NCBI GenBank assembly: GCA_902462525.1
Contig: CABQCA010000072.1
Span: 1-10,722 of the forward strand
Source: an uncultured Porphyromonadaceae bacterium
GTDB taxonomy: Bacteria; Bacteroidota; Bacteroidia; Bacteroidales; Muribaculaceae
DNA: 10,722 bases
Reading direction: 5' to 3'
This document shows positions 1 through 4,575 of the stretch, piece after piece; the stretch's first letter is position 1; each line of letters begins with the position of its first letter. A model generated the notes under the pieces. That model did no database searches, had not been told where the DNA came from, and saw only the letters and a program-made list of their open reading frames with translations. Position numbers and translations under genes: made by a program.

Positions 1-35
1 CCGGAAGGCACACGCCTCCCGGGCTTTTTCTTTTT
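1..35 (+). terminator. Rho-independent terminator (left-edge partial)
   Basis: The arms CCGGAAGGC and GCCTCCCGG pair around an ACAC loop with one A/C mismatch, and GCTTTTTCTTTTT follows on the plus strand. This is a typical intrinsic terminator for a gene lying left of the window. The stem may continue past the left edge. The minus strand has an A-rich run before the same stem, so it could also stop leftward transcripts if a T-tract lies just outside the window. Confidence 0.75.
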
Positions 36-36
36 A

Positions 37-100
37 GGCTGCCAGGCTTTTAGGCAGACAGGCAGACGGGCTGACAAGCTGTTGGGTAGACAGGCAGTAG
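37..100. repeat. Degenerate tandem array of eight 8-bp units
   Basis: The stretch divides without gaps into eight octamers: GGCTGCCA, GGCTTTTA, GGCAGACA, GGCAGACG, GGCTGACA, AGCTGTTG, GGTAGACA and GGCAGTAG. The consensus is GGCAGACA, or TGTCTGCC on the minus strand. It directly follows the T-tract of the terminator. No protein-coding role is apparent. Function is unknown; slippage-derived spacer DNA is the simplest explanation. Confidence 0.6.
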
Positions 101-247
101 AGTTTCAATAGGCAACTGTAATCTTGATGTTTAAATCGGTTGGTAAACGAGGAAAATGGGGTCAAGCCGAAATTATGAAAGGTTGAATATGAAATAAATG
201 ACAGATACTCGACAGGAATAAAGTCCGTGTCGCCCTTTAAATGTAAT

Positions 248-472
248 GAAACCCCGAACCGTTGCAGCGGTCGGAGTTTCAAAGGTTGAAAGGTTATGCA
301 GCGAGCCTCCAATCTTTGTTAGTGAAGTAGCTGCGAAACCTTTTCACATTATGAGAGTTGAAATAGCTTTCAAGGTGTGCAAATGGACGGTTAAAATAAT
401 ATTCCGTCGCTGATGTCTGGGGGTTGCGAAAGCATTAAAGCGGTTTAATAAGCGCGCCCCCGAAAGGTTTTC
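248..472 (-). ncRNA. Candidate structured small RNA (unidentified)
   Basis: This stretch lies just downstream of a close-to-consensus leftward promoter and contains five consecutive hairpins. They are 419-461 (nested stems of 5, 3 and 6 bp), 386-408 (5 bp), 358-373 (a perfect 6-bp stem with a 4-base loop), 289-343 (7 bp plus 5 bp) and 248-280 (about 13 bp with one bulge). In the last, the only non-Watson-Crick pair (253/275) is G-U in minus-strand RNA but C-A in plus-strand RNA, which favours the minus strand. I looked for the conserved cores of RNase P RNA, tmRNA and SRP RNA and did not see them. I cannot exclude a diverged 6S RNA. The 3' end is uncertain: transcription could stop at 248-280 or continue through the octamer array to the hairpin at 1-23. 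The weak minus-strand ORFs here (344-538 and 34-312, starting GTG and TTG) resemble no protein I know, and the promoter lies inside the first. Confidence 0.45.
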
Positions 473-477
473 ATCTG

Positions 478-508
478 CAAAGATAGTCAAACTTTGCGAA
501 CCTCCAAA
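478..508 (-). promoter_or_regulatory. Bacteroidota promoter, leftward
   Basis: On the minus strand TTTG (508-505) is followed by exactly 19 bases and then TATCTTTG (485-478). This matches the Bacteroidota sigma-ABfr consensus TTTG-N19-TAnnTTTG. The expected transcription start is near 470-474. No convincing ORF begins downstream, so the product is probably a non-coding RNA. Confidence 0.65.
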
Positions 509-610
509 ACAGGGATCAATAGAATATATTTTCTCCACTAATTTTCTACTGACACCTTAAAATAGGTGTGACTTTCGACATGTGGTGTAAATTTGGCTAA
601 TAGACACAAA

Positions 611-656
611 CAAACCGTTGGGAATAAGTTATAAATTGCTTATTTTCAACGGTTTG
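611..656 (-). terminator. Long hairpin, probable tRNA-Arg terminator
   Basis: The 18-base arms 611-628 and 639-656 pair along their whole length around a 10-base AT-rich loop, and the hairpin starts 8 bases after the tRNA 3' end. Sixteen pairs are Watson-Crick. The pairs at 621/646 and 622/645 are G-U in plus-strand RNA but A-C mismatches in minus-strand RNA. TTTGTGTCT follows on the minus strand, which is only a weak T-tract. It most likely ends the leftward tRNA transcript and may act in both directions. Confidence 0.55.
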
Positions 657-663
657 TGTGAAG

Positions 664-737
664 TGATCCGGATGCGACTCGAACGCATGACCGTCTGCTT
701 AGAAGGCAGATGCTCTATCCAGCTGAGCTACCGGACC
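664..737 (-). tRNA. tRNA-Arg(UCU)
   Basis: A 74-nt cloverleaf reads on the minus strand. The acceptor stem GGTCCGG pairs with CCGGATC (one G-U), with discriminator base A. The D arm contains AGCTCAGCTGGATAGAGC. The anticodon stem TCTGC/GCAGA encloses the loop CTTCTAA, giving anticodon TCT, which reads AGA. The T arm contains GTTCGAGTC. No CCA is encoded (CTT follows), so it would be added after transcription, as is usual in this phylum. Confidence 0.97.
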
Positions 738-748
738 GCTTGCAGCCA

Positions 749-756
749 CAAAGGTA
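749..756 (-). promoter_or_regulatory. -7 box of tRNA-Arg promoter
   Basis: The minus strand reads TACCTTTG, matching TAnnTTTG, 11 bases upstream of the mature tRNA 5' end. I see no TTTG at the -33 position; the 19 bases upstream are instead A-rich. The tRNA may also be transcribed by read-through from the upstream ABC operon, since no terminator separates them. Confidence 0.5.
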
Positions 757-776
757 GCAATTTTTTTTGATTTCAG

Positions 777-1145
777 CTACCGGCAGTCGCGGAATTTTTT
801 GTAAGCTGCTTCGAGTTGTGCGAAATCGATGCCGAGGCTTTCCATGCGAGTGAATATTTCGGTGAGTGTGGTGTCGAAAAATTCCTGGTTCTGCTCGGCA
901 TGTACCCGCGCCTGGGCATCGTCGGCGAGGAAGAAACCCATACCTCGTCGAGGAACAATTATTCCGTGGGCCTGGAGCTCGTCGTAGGCCTTCAGGACAG
1001 TATGGGTGTTTACGGCGAGAGCAACGGCGAGTTCGCGCACCGACGGCACTTTCTGTCCCGACTGCCAGCCACCGCCGAGGATACAGGCGAAAGCGTAGTC
1101 GATAATCTGTCGGTATATTGGTTTGTCGGAAGTGAATTCTACCAT
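777..1145 (-). CDS. GntR-family regulator, YtrA subfamily
   Basis: The 122-residue product is a one-domain DNA-binding repressor type. Residues 8-73 form the GntR winged helix-turn-helix, with the hallmark pattern PIYRQI (9-14), G-KVPSVRELA (30-40), VNTHTVLKAYDEL (45-57) and IIVPRRGMGFF (62-72). The remaining 50 residues are too short for a FadR- or HutC-type effector domain and match the short helical dimerisation tail of the YtrA subgroup. The ATG shares one base with the stop of the permease gene (TAATG), implying translational coupling. It is the last gene of the operon, whereas ytrA-type regulators often come first. By analogy with YtrA I infer that it represses this operon through the inverted repeat at 2860-2883. 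The ligand or inducing signal is unknown; cell-envelope stress is the precedent in Bacillus. Confidence 0.9.
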   Translation of the reverse strand: MVEFTSDKPIYRQIIDYAFACILGGGWQSGQKVPSVRELAVALAVNTHTVLKAYDELQAHGIIVPRRGMGFFLADDAQARVHAEQNQEFFDTTLTEIFTRMESLGIDFAQLEAAYKKFRDCR

Positions 1146-1936
1146 TAGTTTTGTCTGTTTTTAATTTTCCAGACCGAAGCAACAACCAGCATGACGGCAA
1201 CGGCCACAACGATCCAGGCACCGTATTTGAGTGAGTTGAATATGTAGGCAACAAGCTCCTGTCCGTCTATTTCGGCTCCTGCTTTAGCTGCAAAAGCGGC
1301 TTTTACGCCGGCGAAGATGCCCACTGCTACTCCTGCAAGCCCCAGTGCTACAACAGAAATGATACAGGCGGCAACGCCATGAGCGAGACGGTTCCGACGC
1401 GAAGATATGATGACAAACAATGTCATGGAGGCTACCATGACGTTCTGTGCGATGTTGTATACTCCGCTTTTGTTCATCAGAGAGCTCAGGTCGAAGCCTT
1501 CGTTTCTTACTCCTGTTACGGTGAGCATTGTTTCGTTTACATTAGCCGCATCGGTGAAGAGGCTGCACAGAGCCATAGGCCCATACCACATTACGGCGAG
1601 GAAGAGAGGGTAGAGCACAAAGGTCCAGCTAAGAACGAAGGCCGATTTTTCCTGCCATGAAGCGGGAAGAACTGTGGTAATTCCGCGGTCTTTGACGCCG
1701 ACGAGGACGAATGGTCCGAGGTAGTAGATCCAACCTACGGCTGTAGAGCCGATTGTGTAGCTGAGGAAGAAGGGTATCTGCATGCCGTAGCGCATCGACA
1801 TGTGGGCGCCGTAGAGGCATAGAATGTAGGAGCCCAGCACCACTGCCGCCGATATGATAAGGATCAGGCGTATGGCCGGGCTGTAGAAATTGTAGAGCAT
1901 GCCGACGCGTCGGAGGCTGAAAGAATCATTTATCAT
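1145..1936 (-). CDS. ABC transporter permease-like membrane protein
   Basis: The 263-residue protein has about six hydrophobic segments (roughly residues 22-42, 56-80, 98-125, 163-178, 188-212 and 238-256), a polar segment between the third and fourth (about 126-162), and a basic C-terminus (KIKNRQN). The stretch TVLPASWQEK (88-97) resembles the LPAS-x-x-EK motif of ABC-2-like permeases that accompany GntR/ATPase pairs in Bacteroidota. Its ATG lies inside the end of the ATPase gene (11-base overlap), and its stop overlaps the regulator's start. Together with the ATPase it probably forms an inner-membrane exporter or envelope-stress transporter. The substrate cannot be read from sequence, and I recognise no specific ortholog. 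Confidence 0.75.
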   Translation of the reverse strand: MINDSFSLRRVGMLYNFYSPAIRLILIISAAVVLGSYILCLYGAHMSMRYGMQIPFFLSYTIGSTAVGWIYYLGPFVLVGVKDRGITTVLPASWQEKSAFVLSWTFVLYPLFLAVMWYGPMALCSLFTDAANVNETMLTVTGVRNEGFDLSSLMNKSGVYNIAQNVMVASMTLFVIISSRRNRLAHGVAACIISVVALGLAGVAVGIFAGVKAAFAAKAGAEIDGQELVAYIFNSLKYGAWIVVAVAVMLVVASVWKIKNRQN

Positions 1937-2765
1937 CGTTGCTGAGTATTTGAAGAATTTCAGGAGCTTTGCCGCTCACCAGGGCGGAGTAGAGCAGTTC
2001 GAAGTTAATGTTTGTCTGGTTAGGCTCTTGGGCCGGTACGATAGAATGGAAGAGAGCGCCTTCGGTCTCCAAGTAGAGAGCATCTGGCAGTGGCGCGGGC
2101 GATTCCACGAAGCTCAGACGGGCGGCGATTTCTGCGACGTGGGCGTTGAGCAGTAGGCGTCCGGCGTGGATTACAATGAGCGAATCGTAGAGCATTTCGA
2201 GGTCGGCGATGGTGTGGGTTGAGATTACTACAGTCTGATCTTCGCCGATGCAGCGGCTCACAAGTCGCCGCATAGTTTTTTTTGCGTCAATGTCGAGGCC
2301 GTTGGCGGGTTCGTCGAGTAAGAGGTATTTTGTTCTGAGGGCGAGGGCATAGGCGATGAAAGATTTACGTCGCATACCCAGCGAGATACCTTTGAGAGGT
2401 TCTTTGCCGGTGAGGCCGAATGCCTTAAGGTTTTCAGCGAGCATATCGTGGTCGAACGCCGGATAGAAGCAGCCATGGAGGCGTGCGGTGGTCTCGATGT
2501 CGCGGAACGGACTGTCCCAGCTGTCGGTAAGGTAAAATATGTCGCTCATTAGCGATGGCTGGCGCTCGGCGGGATTTTCGCCATCGATGTCGATGTCGCC
2601 CTGATGCGATATCAGCAGGCCGGCAATCAGGCCGAGGAGTGTGGTCTTGCCGGCGCCGTTTTCGCCGAGCATCAGGCTGATGCCGGGGGCTATCTGTGTC
2701 GAAATGTCGTCGAGCACGCTGTGATAGCGGTTGTAACTGTAGGAAAGATTATTGATTGTCAGCAT
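1926..2765 (-). CDS. ABC transporter ATP-binding protein
   Basis: The 279-residue nucleotide-binding subunit would power the neighbouring membrane protein. Walker A is GENGAGKTT (34-42). The signature is the variant ISLGMRRK (127-134) instead of LSGGQ. Walker B with catalytic glutamate is YLLLDEP (147-153), the D-loop NGLD (155-158), and the switch histidine H184 lies in ISTHT. The usual Q-loop glutamine position reads FYLTDS (77-82). The ATPase core ends near residue 210. The remaining 70 residues form a C-terminal extension without a motif I know. This architecture resembles the YtrB/CcmA-like export ATPases usually paired with YtrA-type regulators. The start ATG lies 5 bases after the stop of a short hydrophobic ORF, and no Shine-Dalgarno sequence is visible. 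Confidence 0.93.
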   Translation of the reverse strand: MLTINNLSYSYNRYHSVLDDISTQIAPGISLMLGENGAGKTTLLGLIAGLLISHQGDIDIDGENPAERQPSLMSDIFYLTDSWDSPFRDIETTARLHGCFYPAFDHDMLAENLKAFGLTGKEPLKGISLGMRRKSFIAYALALRTKYLLLDEPANGLDIDAKKTMRRLVSRCIGEDQTVVISTHTIADLEMLYDSLIVIHAGRLLLNAHVAEIAARLSFVESPAPLPDALYLETEGALFHSIVPAQEPNQTNINFELLYSALVSGKAPEILQILSNDDK

Positions 2766-2770
2766 ATTGC

Positions 2771-2827
2771 TTAAAGCATTAAAATTATCAGAATGATTGA
2801 GAGGAGAACTGTGAGAGCGGTTTCCAT
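2771..2827 (-). CDS. Possible 18-aa hydrophobic leader peptide
   Basis: A short ORF reads METALTVLLSIILIILML and then TAA. It is the first ATG-initiated frame in the transcript of the ABC operon. It begins about 50 bases after the predicted transcription start and stops 5 bases before the ATPase ATG. An in-frame TAA lies four codons before its ATG, so it is not the tail of a longer gene. After residue 6 it is almost entirely Leu, Ile, Val and Met, long enough for a single short membrane helix. It could be a small membrane subunit, a translation-coupling leader, or a chance ORF. There is no homology evidence. Confidence 0.4.
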   Translation of the reverse strand: METALTVLLSIILIILML

Positions 2828-2859
2828 GAGCCGTAGTTGTTAGGGTGTTTTAGAATAGT

Positions 2860-2883
2860 AGTGTTGTAGTTGAGTAACACACT
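2860..2883. promoter_or_regulatory. Putative operator for the GntR/YtrA-type regulator
   Basis: An inverted repeat AGTGT (2860-2864), 14 bases, ACACT (2879-2883) sits immediately downstream of the -7 box of the leftward promoter, over the expected transcription start. From memory, Bacillus subtilis YtrA binds AGTGTA-N13-TACACT, which is AGTGT-N15-ACACT, so this site differs by one base of spacing. An alternative reading with the same bases is GTGTT (2861-2865), 10 bases, AACAC (2876-2880). The position suits repression. Binding by the operon's own regulator is inferred. Confidence 0.5.
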
Positions 2884-2884
2884 G

Positions 2885-2915
2885 CAAAGGTAAGTAAAGT
2901 TTTATTATCTCCAAA
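2885..2915 (-). promoter_or_regulatory. Promoter of the ABC/GntR operon
   Basis: The minus strand has TTTG (2915-2912), exactly 19 bases, then TACCTTTG (2892-2885), a full match to the Bacteroidota consensus. Transcription should start near 2878-2880, giving a leader of about 110 bases before the ATPase. That leader contains the putative operator and the 18-residue ORF. Confidence 0.7.
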
Positions 2916-2919
2916 ATTT

Positions 2920-2948
2920 TTTGCTAAAAAATTTTTAAGGTAATTTTG
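2920..2948 (+). promoter_or_regulatory. Possible rightward promoter for glycerate kinase
   Basis: TTTG (2920-2923), 17 bases, then TAATTTTG (2941-2948), which fits TAnnTTTG. The spacer is two bases short of the usual 19-21, so this is less certain than its divergent partner. A start near 2954 would leave only about 15 untranslated bases before the ATG at 2969. The region is strongly AT-rich. Confidence 0.4.
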
Positions 2949-2968
2949 TAATTCAAATAATGATATAG

Positions 2969-3931
2969 ATGATTGTAATAGCAAGCGATAAATTCAAGGG
3001 CACGTTAAGCTCCATCGAGGCAGGCGAATCGATTCGTTGCGGACTTGCCGGTCTTGAATGCGATATTCGTGTGGTAGCCATGGCTGATGGCGGCGAGGGC
3101 ACCGCGGAGGCTTTGGGTGCGGCGAATGTCGCCGGGCGCTACTACGCTTTTGCCGATGCCGACGGCGCTTTGTGCGCCTATGTGCCGTCGTGCGGCGAGG
3201 GTATGTTGTGGCAGAATGAACTGCGGCAACCGGCTTTACCGGTGTGGCTGCGCTCGACATCGCAGGTCGGTGCTGCCGTTGTCGAGGCATCGCGTGCGCG
3301 CGCATATGATAGAATATATATAGGTATCGGCGGCACTATGACGGCCGATGGCGGTCTGGGTATGTTTACTGAAATAAAGAAGGCCGGCATAGCTACAGAT
3401 AACATCATCGGGCTTGCAGATGTATCTGCGCCACTATATAGCTCTGAAGGCTTGTCGGCAATATCCTTTCTGGCGCAGAAAGGTGCGGGGGACAGCGATG
3501 TCGAATTCTGCCGCAAATTCTTCAAGGCTCTTTACAGCCGCTACGGCAGCTGCAACGACCGTCACGGCGGCGCCGGGGGTGGCATCGGCTATGCCCTCGA
3601 AACCATTCTGGGCTGCACTGTGATAGCCGGAGCGCCTTTTGTTCTCGACCGTGCCCTTGCGGGAATGCCGGCGCCTGAGCTGCTTGTCACCGGAGAAGGG
3701 CGAATCGACTGTCAGACGCTCGGTGGCAAGGTTGTGGGCGCTGTACGGTCGTATGGGAAAGCGAGAGGAATTCCTGTCGCAGCCTTCTGCGGAAGCAAGG
3801 AAGATGGTATGTCGATGCCCAATGTATTTGCATGTGTTGCCGACGGCGCACCTATACCCGAATCGCCGGCAGAATCGCTCGAACAATGCGCCAGCGCTGC
3901 TATTGAGAAAATAAGAAAACTTTACACCTGA
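2969..3931 (+). CDS. Glycerate kinase (type I, GarK/GlxK family)
   Basis: The 320-residue cytoplasmic enzyme phosphorylates D-glycerate with ATP, feeding it into glycolysis as 2- or 3-phosphoglycerate (the isomer cannot be told from sequence). Family motifs occur in the expected order: SDKFKGTLSS-EA (6-18), ADGGEGT (39-45), GIGGTMTADGGLGM (119-132), ADVSAPLYSSEGLS (150-163) followed by AQKGA (169-173), GAGGGIGYAL (201-210) and TGEGRID-QTLGGK (241-254). Members are usually about 370-380 residues. The shortening appears to lie mainly between residues 50 and 118, where the substrate-domain segment is compact, but the nucleotide and catalytic motifs are intact. The ATG follows an AT-rich region with no Shine-Dalgarno. 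ruvA starts 44 bases downstream with no terminator between, so co-transcription is likely, although the functions are unrelated. Confidence 0.92.
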   Translation: MIVIASDKFKGTLSSIEAGESIRCGLAGLECDIRVVAMADGGEGTAEALGAANVAGRYYAFADADGALCAYVPSCGEGMLWQNELRQPALPVWLRSTSQVGAAVVEASRARAYDRIYIGIGGTMTADGGLGMFTEIKKAGIATDNIIGLADVSAPLYSSEGLSAISFLAQKGAGDSDVEFCRKFFKALYSRYGSCNDRHGGAGGGIGYALETILGCTVIAGAPFVLDRALAGMPAPELLVTGEGRIDCQTLGGKVVGAVRSYGKARGIPVAAFCGSKEDGMSMPNVFACVADGAPIPESPAESLEQCASAAIEKIRKLYT

Positions 3932-3976
3932 CCTCCGGGCTGCCTAATGTCATGACTACTTAACTTCCTAACAATA
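3929..3976. repeat. Octamer-periodic spacer between glycerate kinase and ruvA
   Basis: From the glycerate kinase stop codon the short spacer can be cut into 8-base units: TGACCTCC, GGGCTGCC, TAATGTCA, TGACTACT, TAACTTCC and TAACAATA. The first, second and fifth share the pattern -(A/G)(A/C)CT-CC or close to it, and they resemble the minus-strand consensus TGTCTGCC of the array at 37-100. The units are degenerate, so this is suggestive only. Confidence 0.35.
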
Positions 3977-4560
3977 TGATAGAATATATCCGCGGTGAAA
4001 TTGCCGCACTTACACCGGCTTCGGTTACTATAGAGACTCAGGGGGGCGTGGCCTACCTGCTGAATATAAGTCTTAAATCTTTCGATGCCCTCAACGGTAA
4101 GACAATGGCCAAAATTCTGGTTCATGAGGTGATACGGGAGGACACATGGACTCTCTACGGATTTGCCGAAGAGCGCGAGCGCGAGCTTTTCCGGTCGCTC
4201 ATAGGCGTTTCGGGAGTGGGATCGGCGACAGCGCTGATACTGCTGTCGTCGCTGCCGGGCGAGGAACTTGCCGCCGTCATTTCGTCGGGCGATGTAAAAC
4301 GGCTTAAATCGGTGAAGGGCATAGGCACAAAAACGGCCGAAAGAATAATCGTGGACCTCCGTGACAAAATAAAAACGGACGCTGCTACGTTAAATATAGG
4401 TAGCAGTAGCGTGACTCCCGACTACGAGGAGGCTCTTGCGGCGCTTACCATGCTCGGGTTCGACAAAAAATCCAGCGAGAAGGTGCTTAAGCAGCTCTTT
4501 GAGGCCGATCCGACTCTGAAAGTGGAAGTGGCTATCAAGAAAGCGCTCACTATGATGTAA
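3976..4560 (+). CDS. ruvA: Holliday junction branch migration protein RuvA
   Basis: RuvA tetramers clamp Holliday junctions and load the RuvB motor to drive branch migration during recombinational repair. The 194-residue length is close to the usual 190-205. Domain I (about 1-63) is the OB-fold, starting MIEYIRGEI and ending WTLYGF. It includes the acidic pin E55-D56, at the same positions as the E. coli residues that keep strands apart. Domain II has two helix-hairpin-helix motifs, IGVSGVG (76-82) and VKGIGTKTAERI (113-124). A variable linker (about 133-148) leads to domain III (about 149-194, EEALAALTMLGF...), which contacts RuvB. No ruvB or ruvC is adjacent, as is common in this phylum. 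The sprA frame begins directly after its TAA, and ruvA-sprA adjacency is a recurrent arrangement in Bacteroidota. Confidence 0.97.
   Translation: MIEYIRGEIAALTPASVTIETQGGVAYLLNISLKSFDALNGKTMAKILVHEVIREDTWTLYGFAEERERELFRSLIGVSGVGSATALILLSSLPGEELAAVISSGDVKRLKSVKGIGTKTAERIIVDLRDKIKTDAATLNIGSSSVTPDYEEALAALTMLGFDKKSSEKVLKQLFEADPTLKVEVAIKKALTMM
4382..4406. repeat. Inverted repeat inside the ruvA linker
   Basis: CTGCTAC (4382-4388) and GTAGCAG (4400-4406) form a perfect 7-bp stem around an AT-rich 11-base loop. It lies in the sequence for the flexible linker between RuvA domains II and III, where amino-acid constraint is low. It may be a chance structure or a small mRNA element. Confidence 0.35.
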
Positions 4561-4575
4561 ATTTTAAACCGACCG

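Noticed and set aside
34..312. 92-codon minus-strand ORF
   Set aside because: It begins with TTG, its C-terminal part is a translation of the octamer array, and its middle overlaps strong RNA hairpins. It resembles no protein family.
344..538. 64-codon minus-strand ORF
   Set aside because: It starts with GTG and contains the consensus promoter in its middle, so the promoter/RNA reading fits better.
552..569. Short stem ACACCT/AGGTGT with a 6-base loop
   Set aside because: Only 6 bp, no T-tract, and no gene ends nearby, so I cannot assign it a role.
588..595. TAAATTTG, a plus-strand -7-like box
   Set aside because: No TTTG lies 19-21 bases upstream and no gene follows; an 8-base match with two free positions is expected by chance in AT-rich DNA.
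715..1254. 179-codon minus-strand ORF spanning the tRNA, regulator and permease end
   Set aside because: It runs out of frame across the tRNA gene and a well-supported GntR gene; the product is Arg/Pro/Ser-rich low-information sequence.
3304..3319. 16-base exact repeat ATATGATAGAATATAT, also at 3974-3989 over the ruvA start
   Set aside because: AT-rich, read in different frames in the two genes, and without flanking similarity; chance is a sufficient explanation.
3434..3886. 150-codon minus-strand ORF inside glycerate kinase
   Set aside because: Arg/Ala-rich shadow of a gene whose motifs on the plus strand are unambiguous.
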